Below, piece by piece: positions 34,925 to 44,416 of a stretch of DNA of 64,000 bases (its first letter is position 1; each line of letters begins with the position of its first letter). A model generated the notes under the pieces. It saw only the letters and a program-made list of their open reading frames with translations. It did no database searches and was not told the origin of the DNA. This DNA is from Chryseobacterium lacus (GTDB lineage Bacteria; Bacteroidota; Bacteroidia; Flavobacteriales; Weeksellaceae): NCBI RefSeq assembly GCF_003336205.1, contig NZ_QPIE01000006.1, forward strand, positions 175,830 to 239,829, read 5' to 3'. Made by a program: the position numbers and the translations under genes.

Positions 34925-36295
34925 ATGTTCAACAGTTTACAGGATAAATTAGACAAGGCTTTACAGAATATTGCAGGACGCGGAAAGATCACGGAGATCA
35001 ACGTAGCGGAAACCGTCAAAGAAATTCGCCGCGCACTCGTAGATGCCGACGTTAATTATAAAGTTGCGAAAGATCTGACGAAAAGAGTTCAGGACAAAGC
35101 TTTAGGGCAAAATGTACTCACCAGCCTGACTCCGGGTCAATTGATGACCAAGATCGTTCACGATGAACTGGCCGAGCTGATGGGCGGAACTCAGGAAGGC
35201 ATCAACCTTTCCGGGAAACCAACCGTTATTTTAATTGCTGGGCTTCAGGGATCGGGTAAAACAACTTTTTCCGGAAAACTGGCCAATTATTTAAAACAGA
35301 AAAGAAGTAAAAAACCCTTATTGGTAGCATGCGACGTTTATCGTCCTGCAGCTATTGAACAGCTAAAAGTATTAGGCGGACAGATTAATGTACCTGTGTA
35401 TACCGAAGAAGGTTCGGTAAATCCTTCTCTGATTGCAGAAAATGCCGTAAAATTCGCAAAAGACAACCATCACGACGTTGTGATCGTGGATACCGCCGGC
35501 CGTTTGGCGATTGATGAGCAAATGATGAACGAAATCAAATCGGTGCATTATTTCATCAAACCTCACGAAACCCTTTTTGTAGTCGATTCCATGACCGGCC
35601 AGGATGCAGTGAATACAGCAAAAGCTTTTAACGAAGCTTTGAATTTCGATGGTGTGGTCCTTACCAAATTAGATGGAGATACTCGTGGTGGAGCGGCTTT
35701 AACGATTCGTTCCGTGGTGGAAAAACCGATTAAATTCATTTCTACCGGCGAAAAAATGGAGGCACTGGATCTTTTCTATCCCGAAAGGATGGCCGATAGA
35801 ATTTTGGGAATGGGTGACGTTGTTTCCCTCGTAGAAAGAGCTCAGGAACAGTTTGATGAAGAAGAAGCTAAAAAACTTCACAGGAAAATTGCCAAAAATG
35901 AATTCGGGTTCGATGATTTTCTGAAGCAGATTCATCAGATCAAAAAAATGGGAAATATGAAAGATTTGATGGGCATGATTCCAGGTGTAGGAAAAGCGAT
36001 AAAAGATGTGGAAATCAGCGATGATTCTTTTAAACATATCGAAGCCATCATCCATTCTATGACTCCCGAGGAACGCCGTAAACCTTCCATTATCAATACC
36101 CAGCGCAAAAACAGAATCGCCAGAGGTGCCGGAAGAAAGATAGAAGATGTAAACCAGCTGATGAAACAGTTTGACCAAATGGGAAAAATGATGAAAGTAA
36201 TGCAGGGCCCACAAGGAAAACAGCTCATGCAGATGATGGGCAAAGGAATGCCGAATATGCCAGGAATGGGTGGCGGATTATTCGGAAAGAAATAA
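34925..36295 (+). CDS. ffh: signal recognition particle protein
   Basis: SRP54 GTPase that binds signal sequences and 4.5S RNA to target membrane proteins. 456 residues: N domain (ITEINVAETVKEIRRALVDADVN), G domain with P-loop GLQGSGKTTFSGKLA, DTAGRL, and TKLDGDTRGGAAL, then a methionine-rich M domain ending in MPGMGG. RNA-binding stretch RGAGRKIEDVNQLMKQF is intact. Monocistronic: own -7 box, and a hairpin follows at 36328. Reliable. Confidence 0.98.
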   Translation: MFNSLQDKLDKALQNIAGRGKITEINVAETVKEIRRALVDADVNYKVAKDLTKRVQDKALGQNVLTSLTPGQLMTKIVHDELAELMGGTQEGINLSGKPTVILIAGLQGSGKTTFSGKLANYLKQKRSKKPLLVACDVYRPAAIEQLKVLGGQINVPVYTEEGSVNPSLIAENAVKFAKDNHHDVVIVDTAGRLAIDEQMMNEIKSVHYFIKPHETLFVVDSMTGQDAVNTAKAFNEALNFDGVVLTKLDGDTRGGAALTIRSVVEKPIKFISTGEKMEALDLFYPERMADRILGMGDVVSLVERAQEQFDEEEAKKLHRKIAKNEFGFDDFLKQIHQIKKMGNMKDLMGMIPGVGKAIKDVEISDDSFKHIEAIIHSMTPEERRKPSIINTQRKNRIARGAGRKIEDVNQLMKQFDQMGKMMKVMQGPQGKQLMQMMGKGMPNMPGMGGGLFGKK

Positions 36296-36327
36296 CCGAC
36301 GATTTATGTTAGACATTATATAATGAG

Positions 36328-36353
36328 ATAACCCGGACTGCAATCCGGGTTAT
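36328..36353 (+). terminator. ffh terminator
   Basis: ATAACCCGGA/TCCGGGTTAT perfect 10-bp stem, 6-base loop, then TATTTTATAATTTT. Confidence 0.75.
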
Positions 36354-36416
36354 TATTTTATAATTTTCTCTGATATTTTATTTACTTTTATTCCATCATA
36401 AATTAAATATTTTATT

Positions 36417-36806
36417 ATGGGAATTATTCAGGAATTTAAACAGTTTGCCTTCAAGGGCAATGTGATGGACCTCGCTGTGGGGGTAATTATTGGTGCAGCT
36501 TTCGGGCAGATTGTGACATCGCTTGTAGAAGATGTGATTACACCTCTCCTTCTGAATCCTGCTTTGAGTGCCGTAAATGCAGACAAAATCGCAGACCTTA
36601 GCTGGAACGGTGTGAAATACGGGAGTTTTCTGTCTGCAACGATTTCATTTCTGTGTATTGCAATGGTGTTGTTCTGGCTGATTAAAGGAGCCAACAGACT
36701 CACCCGAACCGCACCGGAAGAAGCAGCCACCCCCGCTCCGCCTTCTTCTACAGATGTTCTACTGATGGAAATCCGGGACGAATTGAAAAAAGGACATTCC
36801 TCCTGA
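36417..36806 (+). CDS. mscL: large-conductance mechanosensitive channel
   Basis: Pressure-release channel of 129 residues, pentamer in the inner membrane. N-terminal amphipathic helix MGIIQEFKQFAFKGNVMDLAVGVIIG, then the pore helix, periplasmic loop (ADLSWNGVKYGSF) and second helix FLCIAMVLFWLI, closed by a charged C-terminal bundle. The conserved FKGNVMDLAVGVIIGAAFG is the MscL signature. Monocistronic between two terminators. Confidence 0.97.
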   Translation: MGIIQEFKQFAFKGNVMDLAVGVIIGAAFGQIVTSLVEDVITPLLLNPALSAVNADKIADLSWNGVKYGSFLSATISFLCIAMVLFWLIKGANRLTRTAPEEAATPAPPSSTDVLLMEIRDELKKGHSS

Positions 36807-36827
36807 TTGGGATTATTTATTTTACCT

Positions 36828-36857
36828 CTGCCTGAAAACAACAGGCAGATTTTTTTT
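36828..36857 (+). terminator. mscL terminator
   Basis: CTGCCTG/CAGGCAG stem followed by a run of eight T; textbook intrinsic terminator. Confidence 0.85.
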
Positions 36858-36942
36858 GGCTCATTTTCAGGTGAATATGATCGGAATTATAGAAAAGTAT
36901 ATTTGCTTGGTAAGTGTCAATGTTTAAAAACAGGCCATAAAA

Positions 36943-36967
36943 AAACCGCCTCGGTGTGAGGCGGTTT
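36943..36967 (-). terminator. terminator of T9SS protein gene
   Basis: AAACCGCCTC/GAGGCGGTTT, 10 bp with 5-base loop; T-run on the minus strand; 24 bp past the stop at 36991. Confidence 0.8.
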
Positions 36968-36990
36968 CAAAAGTTTCCTTTTAAATGAGA

Positions 36991-38016
36991 TTATTTCTTA
37001 ATAAATATTTCAGAGGTTATTCCTTTATTAGTATGAATAGTAATTAGGTACGATCCAGCAGATAATCTTTCTACGTTAATTCTATTACCTTCAACAAATA
37101 CATTCATTTTTCTACCTCCCAAATCATGAACTTCTACTTTATTGATCTTTTGAGCAGTGAGAATATTTAAATAATCTACAGTTGGATTAGGTCCAATAGC
37201 AATAAGACTTTCAGTATTCTTAACAATTACATCAGTCGTCGCTAGCGTTGAGTTGTCCGAAGCCTCTACTCTATAGTTGTCTATACCAAATGTTGTAGGT
37301 CCTACATTAACGGGATCAGTAGCATTTAAGCGAGTAGGATTACTATATACATCAAGTTCCTCAGGATCCAATCCCGATACAGGGCCTGCACCAGTAACTG
37401 TTAACGTTTGACTAACTCCATTTATACTATAAGTAATTGCTCCTGTAGTTTTATTATAGCTAAATCCAAGTTTTATCCATGTATTTGCAGGAAAAGTATC
37501 TGGTGTTAAACCTGTTATTATATAAAAATCTGCAGTTCCACCCGTTGGAAGTATATTAGCCAATCCTGTTATTGTTTTTGTCTGAGAATTATACCTGATC
37601 CCAACTATACCTGCAGTCGCTCCAAAGATAGACATTCCCGAATTATGCTTATTAGTTGATGTTCCAGTGTATAAATCAAAAGATCCTTTAATAATATTAT
37701 TACCAGCTGTCCTGTTTGCCCATCCAGTATCTATATTATCGGTTTTGAACACGTAACGGCTTGAAGCAGCTGTTCCATCAGAGCCCGTTATAACCTGCAG
37801 ATACTTACCATGAGTTGCATCCCCAGCTACAATCTGATAATCAGTTGCTGCGCCGTTATACAAATACATTCCGCCTTGACCTACAGTAGTTCCATTTGTA
37901 GCAGTTGCAATAGATCCCAAGGTATATGATTCATAATTGTCAGATTCTAACAATTGTGCTTGTACAAAAGAAGAGCAACAAGCTAATGCCATACAAAAAA
38001 GTAAGTTGTTTTTCAT
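36991..38016 (-). CDS. secreted protein with type A T9SS sorting domain
   Basis: A 341-residue surface or released protein. Signal peptide ends SFVQA; the mature start QLLESDNYESYTLGS leads a ~230-residue beta-sandwich reminiscent of LamG/concanavalin folds (glycine- and threonine-rich strands, WIKLGFSYNKTTGAITYSINGV). The last ~75 residues are a type A sorting domain (IAIGPNPTVDYLNI ... GSYLITIHTNKG) that is cleaved during T9SS export. No catalytic residues visible; carbohydrate binding is plausible but unproven. Monocistronic with its own terminator. Confidence 0.88.
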   Translation of the reverse strand: MKNNLLFCMALACCSSFVQAQLLESDNYESYTLGSIATATNGTTVGQGGMYLYNGAATDYQIVAGDATHGKYLQVITGSDGTAASSRYVFKTDNIDTGWANRTAGNNIIKGSFDLYTGTSTNKHNSGMSIFGATAGIVGIRYNSQTKTITGLANILPTGGTADFYIITGLTPDTFPANTWIKLGFSYNKTTGAITYSINGVSQTLTVTGAGPVSGLDPEELDVYSNPTRLNATDPVNVGPTTFGIDNYRVEASDNSTLATTDVIVKNTESLIAIGPNPTVDYLNILTAQKINKVEVHDLGGRKMNVFVEGNRINVERLSAGSYLITIHTNKGITSEIFIKK

Positions 38017-38113
38017 AATATTTAAATTTTTAAATGATGCGGTAAAGATAGCAGATCCTTTCTATTTCTGCAAGAAAAATTTTTATAAAATATTATGAAT
38101 CTCTTACAAAAAA

Positions 38114-38130
38114 CCCGGACTTAAACCGGG
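38114..38130 (-). terminator. terminator of M20 peptidase gene
   Basis: CCCGG/CCGGG short stem with 7-base loop; minus-strand T6 follows. Modest strength. Confidence 0.5.
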
Positions 38131-38148
38131 ACTCTATATTGATGATAT

Positions 38149-39531
38149 TTACATCTTCGCATAATTCTCAAAAAATAACGGGATGCTTTCTATTCCTTTG
38201 TAGAAATTGAAAAGCCCGTAATGTTCATTCGGGGAGTGGATGGCATCAGAATCCAATCCGAAGCCCATCAGTACAGATTTGGCTCCCAACACCTGCTCGA
38301 ACATGGCGGTGATAGGAATGCTTCCACCGCTTCTGTATGGCAGCACTTCCTTTCCGAAGGCGGTTTCCATCGCTTTTTTAGCCGCTACGAATTCTTTGGT
38401 ATCGCTCGGCAATACGTACGGCATTCCGCCATGGTGCGGTGTTACTTTTATTTTTACATTATCGGGTGCTATTTTCTCGAAATATTTCGTGAACTTTTCG
38501 GTAATTTCGTCCGGAGTTTGATAAGGCACCAATCTCATGGATATTTTAGCAAATGCTTTGGATGGAATCACGGTTTTGGCTCCTTCGCCGGTGTAACCAC
38601 CCCAAATTCCGTTGCAGTCGAGTGTCGGGCGAATGGAGGTTCTTTCCAACGTTGTAAATCCTTCTTCTCCTTCCACTCCTTTCAGGCTGATAGATTTTTT
38701 AAATTCTTCCTGATCGTCTTTCAGTTTGGCCATTTCCGCTCTTTCTTCGGCAGAAAGTTCTAAAACATTATCGTAAAAACCATCGATGGCAATGCGTCCG
38801 TTTTCATCAATCAACTGTGCAATCATTCTGGACAGCACATGAATCGGATTCGGAACCGCGCCACCGTACAGGCCGGAATGCAGATCTCTTCCCGGGCCTT
38901 CCACTTCCACTTCCATATAACTGAGGCCGCGCAAACCGGTAGTTACGGTTGGCTGATCCTTAGAATATAAACCGGTATCTGAAATGAGAATACAATCGCA
39001 GGACAGTTTTTCTTTGTTTTCATTCACAAAATCGCCCAGACTTACCGAGCCTACTTCCTCTTCGCCTTCAATAATAAATTTCACGTTGCACGGCAGCGTA
39101 TTGGTTTTCATCATGGCTTCAAAAGCTTTGATATGCATGAAGAACTGGCCTTTGTCATCGGCCGATCCGCGGGCAAATATCGCACCGTCAGGATGAATTT
39201 CCGTTTTCTCGATATAAGGTTCGAATGGCGGTTTTTTCCACAATTCCAGCGGATCCGGCGGTTGCACATCGTAATGTCCGTACACGAGAACAGTGGGCAG
39301 ATTTTTGTCCAGTATTTTCTCGCCGTACACAATAGGATAACCTTTGGTCTGGCAGACTTCCACCGCATCTGCTCCGGCGTTTTTCAGGTGTTGAGCGCAC
39401 ATTTCTGCACACTTCAGCACTTCGTTTTTGTAGGCTGGATCTGCACTGATGGAAGCGATTTTCAGCAATTCAAAAAGCTCATCAATATATCGTTGTTTGT
39501 TCTCCTGAATGTAATTCAAAGTTTCCTGCAT
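38149..39531 (-). CDS. M20 family dipeptidase
   Basis: Zinc dipeptidase of 460 residues. Metal ligands are in VYGHYDVQPPDP (first His and Asp), ARGSADDKG (bridging Asp) and EGEEEVGS (catalytic Glu and metal Glu), with the late His in DSDAIHSPNEH. A dimerisation lid lies at about 200-320. No signal peptide, so it acts in the cytoplasm on imported peptides, like other bacterial M20 dipeptidases. Monocistronic. Substrate range not inferable. Confidence 0.95.
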   Translation of the reverse strand: MQETLNYIQENKQRYIDELFELLKIASISADPAYKNEVLKCAEMCAQHLKNAGADAVEVCQTKGYPIVYGEKILDKNLPTVLVYGHYDVQPPDPLELWKKPPFEPYIEKTEIHPDGAIFARGSADDKGQFFMHIKAFEAMMKTNTLPCNVKFIIEGEEEVGSVSLGDFVNENKEKLSCDCILISDTGLYSKDQPTVTTGLRGLSYMEVEVEGPGRDLHSGLYGGAVPNPIHVLSRMIAQLIDENGRIAIDGFYDNVLELSAEERAEMAKLKDDQEEFKKSISLKGVEGEEGFTTLERTSIRPTLDCNGIWGGYTGEGAKTVIPSKAFAKISMRLVPYQTPDEITEKFTKYFEKIAPDNVKIKVTPHHGGMPYVLPSDTKEFVAAKKAMETAFGKEVLPYRSGGSIPITAMFEQVLGAKSVLMGFGLDSDAIHSPNEHYGLFNFYKGIESIPLFFENYAKM

Positions 39532-39601
39532 TTTTATAAATATTAATTTGATTAGAAATTGGATCAGTACTCATTTACTGTTCCGGTAAAAATAAAAAAA
39601 A

Positions 39602-39621
39602 TGCCCTGCATAAGCAAGGCA
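39602..39621 (-). terminator. terminator of 78-aa lipoprotein gene
   Basis: TGCC-c-TGC-ATAA-GCA-a-GGCA hairpin with one mismatch, followed on the minus strand by a T-rich tract (A7 on plus). Confidence 0.5.
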
Positions 39622-39664
39622 AAATGGTATTATTTGATCATGAATATTCTCAAAAAAATAAGTT

Positions 39665-39901
39665 TTAAGGAGTCTGCTTCAGTGAATCCGGCCTCATTTC
39701 TACTGCAGTTGCACCGGCTACAGAGTCTGTCGTTGCAGGCATTGCCACTTCTTCCGGCGTTGCTGTTCCGCGCGTTTCTGTATTGTCGTAACGGTCTATT
39801 CCGCCCTGCATTCTCAGGACACCCTGGTTACCTCCTTCTGTTACTTTCTTACAACTGATGGCCAAAGTTGCGATGGCTATTCCTAATCCTAATTTTTTCA
39901 T
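39665..39901 (-). CDS. small lipoprotein, 78 aa
   Basis: A 78-residue predicted lipoprotein: lipobox LAISC, Cys about residue 17, followed by KKVTEGGN. The rest is low in structure, rich in Thr, Ala, Glu and Pro (TATPEEVAMPATTDSVAGA). No family recognised. Similar in build to the 65-aa lipoprotein at 11.4 kb, but the sequences are not obviously related. Small, disordered, surface-anchored proteins of this kind are frequent in Flavobacteriia and have no known role. Confidence 0.7.
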   Translation of the reverse strand: MKKLGLGIAIATLAISCKKVTEGGNQGVLRMQGGIDRYDNTETRGTATPEEVAMPATTDSVAGATAVEMRPDSLKQTP

Positions 39902-39984
39902 AATCTTTATTTCTAATGTTTCAAGAAGACTTGGTCTCTAAAATTCCCCAAAAATAAGAAATATTGCGGGGTTGCACAAAACTT

Positions 39985-41133
39985 TTATTTTGATTTTAAA
40001 ATATGTTTCCCTTGCAGCGACCGGGTAAAAATAAGATAACGGAAACCGCCGTCTTTCAGCTGAAATTTTTTCCTGATTTCCTCCGGTTTTAGCGGATGGT
40101 TTTTAGAAATAATATTAAACTGTTCCTTCTTTTTAATGGCTCTCGCGTCTACAGTCTCTACTTCCAAGACTCTTCCGGGAAAATCATTTATTGGTCTGTC
40201 AGAAGTATAAAGATGGGTGTTGGGATGCAGTTTTTTCAATCCGAACGGTTCCGCAATCAGATGAAAAGCACCGGATTTCAAAACGGTATTATTGGGAAGA
40301 TATAAAAATGAAAGCGGAACAGAATATGCTGCCTGAGCTTCACTTTCCTGATTCCAGTCAAATTCAAAAACCGGTTCTTCTGTTTCGAGATTCACACAGG
40401 AACAACTCACCTTCTCAGGTTTACTGTCCGGATGAATATATACCACCACTTCTTTCACTTCGTTTTTAACGGCGATGATTTCAATACGGTACACCTCTTT
40501 CAACACAGAAAGGAGATACGATACATCAATCAACGGAGATAGTTTGATGATGATTTCCCGAGCTGATTTCCGTAGAATATCCTGAATTTCCAAGAGATTT
40601 GGCGACAGATCTTCCAGAAGAAAAACCTTATTTCTCTGTGCATCTCTGCGGGCGGGATCCAGATAAACCACATCATATATTTGCGTATTTTCCTGTAAAA
40701 AATCCAGTGCGTTTTTTGAAATAAAAGTGGCTGATTTCCCCAATACTTCCCAATTGTGCTGCACAATTTTTAAAAGTTCAGAATTTTCTTCGACCAACGT
40801 TACTTCTTCAAAATTTTCTGACATGAAAAAAGCGTCAATTCCAAAACCGGAAGTGAGATCAAGAAAGGTTTTTCCGTGGAGATTTTTCGCTTTGTAGATG
40901 GCGGTGGATTGCGATGACGACTGTTCCATATTAAGTCCGGGCGGAAAAACGATTCCTTCTTTTAAAAAGAACGGAAATTTCTTTTCCGCAACCTTTCTTC
41001 CCTTAATCTGCTGTACGATTTCCTGCATGGAAACTTCCGGAAACGGTGATTTTTTCAATAACAAAGAATGCAAATCCGTTTTCAGATTTGCATTGATAAA
41101 AGCATGAATATCTTTGTTAAACTCTTTTTTCAT
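39985..41133 (-). CDS. class I SAM methyltransferase, THUMP-like domain
   Basis: A 382-residue methyltransferase of the type annotated as THUMP-like domain protein. Residues ~85-220 are the Rossmann SAM fold: motif I DLTSGFGIDAFF, acidic end VEEN, and the catalytic-loop region VVYLDPARRD. The C-terminal ~100 residues (QFNIISKNHPLKPEEIRKKFQLKDGG) form the THUMP-like part. Substrate is thought to be RNA but is not established. The ATG overlaps the mutA stop by four bases (ATGA), so the two are coupled, although no metabolic link is evident. Confidence 0.9.
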   Translation of the reverse strand: MKKEFNKDIHAFINANLKTDLHSLLLKKSPFPEVSMQEIVQQIKGRKVAEKKFPFFLKEGIVFPPGLNMEQSSSQSTAIYKAKNLHGKTFLDLTSGFGIDAFFMSENFEEVTLVEENSELLKIVQHNWEVLGKSATFISKNALDFLQENTQIYDVVYLDPARRDAQRNKVFLLEDLSPNLLEIQDILRKSAREIIIKLSPLIDVSYLLSVLKEVYRIEIIAVKNEVKEVVVYIHPDSKPEKVSCSCVNLETEEPVFEFDWNQESEAQAAYSVPLSFLYLPNNTVLKSGAFHLIAEPFGLKKLHPNTHLYTSDRPINDFPGRVLEVETVDARAIKKKEQFNIISKNHPLKPEEIRKKFQLKDGGFRYLIFTRSLQGKHILKSK

Positions 41134-42293
41134 TCAAACATTTCTGCCAGGCGAACAGGCTTTATTGTATTGCCGGAATACATTTCTTCAACAGATTTGG
41201 TTTTTTCACGTTGCGGATACAGATTGATTCCCGTCAGTTTTATTTTTCCCTCTTCCACCCAGTTTTGTTCAGCAACCGCGTGTTGAAAAATGTGTTTCTG
41301 AATTTCCCCGGATTTCAGCATGGTGAGATAGCCTCCCTTTTCCTCAATTTCAAGAAAATATTTCCATGATTTTTCTGCAAACTGTCGGGTGATATCCTCT
41401 ACAAAATAACTTCCGTTGGCAGCATCGTCAAACACATTGATAATGCTTTCATAAGCGAGGACAATCTGTTGTTTGAAAGAAATTTCTTCCGAAAGCAACG
41501 TTTGGTTTTCCAGTTTATAATCATTGCTGAAGACGGCATCGGCGCCACCGATCATGGCTGCGGATAATTCCAGAGTGGAGCGGATCAGGTTGTTTTCCTC
41601 ATCCAGTTTTGATTTATTCCGCAAAGTGGTTTCAGCAAAAATATACGGAATGAGCTGGGTATCAAATTCTTTGGAAAACTCATGAAAAATAAGTTTCAAC
41701 GCCCGTATTTTAGCTATTTCAAAGAAATAATTCCCGCCTACAGCCACTCGAAAAAGAATTTTACTGAGAATATCTTTACCGAAAATTTCCGTCAGTTCTT
41801 TTGTTTTGGCTAAAGCAATTCCCAGTTGCTGAACAATAGAGGCGCCAGCGTTCTGATGAAGAGCCACATCTATACAGAGGTTTCTGCGGAAATCTTTCGC
41901 CAGCATTTCTTTTGCCAATTGTTCATCCAGCGATCCTGCGTCTTCATCAAAAACATCAATCAGCGAAAAATATTCGTCTGTTTCTTCAGGGCTAATGTGT
42001 TCTGCAAGGTCTTTGTTGTTAATGAAAATGGTTTTGTCTTCCAGGCCTTCCACATTTTGATTGAGCAGGAAAGCCCGCACTTCTTCTTCATATTCTTCAT
42101 GATAAAGCGCAACGAGATGGGTATTTTCTTCCACTTTGGGAAGGTTTTTCAAAACGTATGAAGGTTCGCCGTAATAGGGTTTCACTTCAATTCCTTCCAG
42201 ATTTTGCCTAGAAAGAACTGCATTGATATCTTCTGTTTTCAGTTGCTTTTTCACCAGGTTTTCCCAATCCTGTACTGAAGTTTCTTTTAACAT
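41130..42293 (-). CDS. mutA: methylmalonyl-CoA mutase small subunit family protein
   Basis: Non-catalytic subunit of methylmalonyl-CoA mutase, which interconverts succinyl-CoA and (R)-methylmalonyl-CoA. The 387 residues cover the TIM-barrel (FRVAVGGNYFFEIAKIRALK, RNKSKLDEENNLIRSTLELSAAMIGGADAV, SYFVEDITRQFAEKSW). No B12-binding DxHxxG domain is present, as expected for this subunit. It is shorter than many MutA proteins (450-600), a compact form I believe usual in this group. The large subunit mutB is not in the window. Confidence 0.9.
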   Translation of the reverse strand: MLKETSVQDWENLVKKQLKTEDINAVLSRQNLEGIEVKPYYGEPSYVLKNLPKVEENTHLVALYHEEYEEEVRAFLLNQNVEGLEDKTIFINNKDLAEHISPEETDEYFSLIDVFDEDAGSLDEQLAKEMLAKDFRRNLCIDVALHQNAGASIVQQLGIALAKTKELTEIFGKDILSKILFRVAVGGNYFFEIAKIRALKLIFHEFSKEFDTQLIPYIFAETTLRNKSKLDEENNLIRSTLELSAAMIGGADAVFSNDYKLENQTLLSEEISFKQQIVLAYESIINVFDDAANGSYFVEDITRQFAEKSWKYFLEIEEKGGYLTMLKSGEIQKHIFQHAVAEQNWVEEGKIKLTGINLYPQREKTKSVEEMYSGNTIKPVRLAEMFE

Positions 42294-42322
42294 AATATTG
42301 CAATTTACTCTGTCAGATTCAG

Positions 42323-42676
42323 TTACTTTCGTGGTTTCAAACGACTGCTGTCCACCACAAGGATGAAAATTTCTTCATCATATTTTTTCATAAAATAATT
42401 TTCCCTCGCAAATTTTTCTTTTTCATCCTTATTGTTCATCAGCTTTTTATAGTAACTGTCATTTTTCTGATATTCAGTTTTGTAATAGTCCAGTTGCTCT
42501 TCGTATTTGCTGATTTCCTGATTCATGCCATTGATGACCAGAAAAGAAGTCTGATCAAAAAGCGTCATCCACACGAGAAATGCAACGATGGTTATTCCAT
42601 ATTTGTTGATGACATATTTTCTGAGCCATCTCACCGTTGGCGACACCGGTTTAATATCCTTGATTAAATTTTTCAT
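42323..42676 (-). CDS. FtsB/DivIC-type septum formation protein
   Basis: A 117-residue bitopic membrane protein of the septum formation initiator family. One membrane helix (YGITIVAFLVWMTLFDQ) and a periplasmic coiled-coil (NQEISKYEEQLDYYKTEYQKNDSYYKKL) followed by a short conserved end with FARENYFMKKYDEEIFIL. The family links FtsL and FtsQ in the divisome. It overlaps the 3' end of udk by 26 bases, so translation of the two is tied, as in other Flavobacteriia. Confidence 0.9.
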   Translation of the reverse strand: MKNLIKDIKPVSPTVRWLRKYVINKYGITIVAFLVWMTLFDQTSFLVINGMNQEISKYEEQLDYYKTEYQKNDSYYKKLMNNKDEKEKFARENYFMKKYDEEIFILVVDSSRLKPRK

Positions 42677-43292
42677 GTGGTGATTTTTTTAGTGAATTAT
42701 TGATGACGGTTGTCAGGAAATCGATGGCCACATTGTTGTGACGCATATTGGGAACAATCAGGTCTGCATGGTTTTTTGAAGGTTCTATAAATTCCTGATG
42801 CATGGGTTTCAAAGTAGTTTGGTAGCGGTGCAACACTTCACTCAAATCTCTTCCCCTTTCCTGGGTATCTCTTCTGATTCTCCGGATCAGCCGTTCGTCG
42901 CTGTCGGCATGGACGAAGACTTTTAGGTCATATTCCTTCAAAAGTTCGGCGTGAGTGAGTACAAGAATTCCTTCTACCATCAGTACGTTCCGGGGTTCTA
43001 CCATCACATGATCACCCGTTCGGGAATGGGTAACAAAACTGTACACCGGCTGCTCGATACTTTCTCCGTTTTTCAGCATTCGTACATGCTTCATCAAGAG
43101 TTCAAAATCGATGGATTTGGGATGGTCATAATTCAGCACTTCCCTTTCCTGCAACGAAAGATGCTGATTGTCATGATAATAATTATCCTGAGAAAGCACA
43201 TTGACGCCTTCCGTATTCAACTGCTGAAGAATTTTATTTACTACCGTAGTTTTTCCGCTTCCGGTGCCACCTGCAATACCTATTACGAGCAT
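42651..43292 (-). CDS. udk: uridine kinase
   Basis: Pyrimidine salvage kinase making UMP/CMP from uridine/cytidine, 213 residues. P-loop GIAGGTGSGKTTV, then LSQDNYYHD, NYDHPKSIDFELL, EGILVLTHAEL and the RIRRDTQERGRDL lid, all typical. The frame ends 26 bases inside the ftsB/divIC-like gene. The first gene of the likely udk-divIC-mutA-methyltransferase unit, which is compact throughout. Confidence 0.96.
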   Translation of the reverse strand: MLVIGIAGGTGSGKTTVVNKILQQLNTEGVNVLSQDNYYHDNQHLSLQEREVLNYDHPKSIDFELLMKHVRMLKNGESIEQPVYSFVTHSRTGDHVMVEPRNVLMVEGILVLTHAELLKEYDLKVFVHADSDERLIRRIRRDTQERGRDLSEVLHRYQTTLKPMHQEFIEPSKNHADLIVPNMRHNNVAIDFLTTVINNSLKKSPHEKFNQGY

Positions 43293-43373
43293 GAAATAAT
43301 TTTATACAAATATAGAATTTTTGAAATAGGAAAAAGAAAAATCAGCTGAGTAAAGTTCTGATAAAAACAATCC

Positions 43374-44411
43374 TCACGCTTTCACTTTCACTTGATCTAC
43401 ATTCAGGATTTTATATACCAATTCTTTCAGCAGTTCGCTGTCTTCGGTTTGGTTTGCGCCCAGTCCTTTACTTTTCAGATCAATCTCGCGGAGAATAGAA
43501 ATCACTCTTGTGGCGCGCTTCAGCGGATAGTTTCGCGCTGCTTCGGCGTAATCTTTTATAAAATAAGGATTAACTCCCATTGCTCCGGCGATAACTGAGG
43601 AGTTTTGTCCCGGCATGGTGTGATAAATAATCAGATTTGAAAAATAATTATACAGATTTCCGATCATCATTACAAAAGGGTTGCTTTTCGGATTTTTGCC
43701 GATGTAATGGGCAATGTGCATCGCTTTTGCAGCATTTCTTTGTCCCAGAGCTTTCTGCAATTCAAAAACATTGAAATCTTTACTGATACCGATGTGGGTT
43801 TCCACCAGTTGGTGGTTTAGCACTTCGCCGTCTTTCAGAATAATTTTCAGTTTCTGGAGTTCATTGGCAATTCTGGAAAGATCGTTTCCAAGATATTCAG
43901 CCAGCAACACGGGAATTTCAGGATCAGTTTTTATATTTTTTGATTTGCATTCGCCGCTGATCCATTGTGCCAGACTCCAGTCTTTCACAGGTTCGCTGTG
44001 AAAAAGGAATCTCTTCTTATCCAGAATTTTCGACACTTTCTTCCGGCTGTCCAGTTTTTTATGCTTGTGGGCAAAAACCAACACTGTAGTAGGAACAGGA
44101 TTTTCGATGTAATGTTCGAGCACTTTCACATCTTCCTCATTCCATTTCAGATCCTGCGCTTCTTTTACGATAATCAGGTTGATATTTCCAAACATCGGAA
44201 ACTGCTGCGCAGAAGCGATCACTTCAGCCATCGTAGTATCTTTTCCGTAAACAATGGTTTGCCCGAATGCTTTTTCATCTTCCTCCAACACTTCATTTTC
44301 CAGACATTTTACGGCAACATCCATAAAATAGGGTTCCTCTCCGTGGAAAAAATAAATCGGGAGAAGTTCCTTATTTTTAATATTTTTGAGCAATAATTCT
44401 AAATCTTTCAT
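43374..44411 (-). CDS. holA: DNA polymerase III delta subunit
   Basis: Clamp-loader subunit that opens the beta clamp, 345 residues. The N-terminal KDLELLLKNIKNKELLPIYFFHGEEPYF is the family start (GxEPYF), followed by FPMFGNINLIIVKEAQ and a helical collar domain (IISILREIDLKSKGLGA). The frame is open six codons further, but ATG 44411 gives the normal N-terminus and avoids overlapping the divergent gene that begins at 44417. The call is confident; Bacteroidota HolA is diverged from E. coli but this motif set is clear. Confidence 0.92.
   Translation of the reverse strand: MKDLELLLKNIKNKELLPIYFFHGEEPYFMDVAVKCLENEVLEEDEKAFGQTIVYGKDTTMAEVIASAQQFPMFGNINLIIVKEAQDLKWNEEDVKVLEHYIENPVPTTVLVFAHKHKKLDSRKKVSKILDKKRFLFHSEPVKDWSLAQWISGECKSKNIKTDPEIPVLLAEYLGNDLSRIANELQKLKIILKDGEVLNHQLVETHIGISKDFNVFELQKALGQRNAAKAMHIAHYIGKNPKSNPFVMMIGNLYNYFSNLIIYHTMPGQNSSVIAGAMGVNPYFIKDYAEAARNYPLKRATRVISILREIDLKSKGLGANQTEDSELLKELVYKILNVDQVKVKA
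44381..44388 (+). promoter_or_regulatory. -7 box of HsdR-N gene, inside holA
   Basis: TATTTTTG, exact TAnnTTTG, 28 bp before the GTG at 44417. It lies within the first codons of holA on the opposite strand. Confidence 0.45.
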
Positions 44412-44416
44412 CGTAC

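Noticed and set aside
38221..38763. 180-aa plus-strand frame opposite the M20 peptidase
   Set aside because: Shadow ORF of a real gene with all catalytic motifs on the other strand.
39559..39858. 99-aa plus-strand frame opposite the 78-aa lipoprotein
   Set aside because: The minus-strand frame has a proper lipobox and a terminator; this one has leucine-rich noise.
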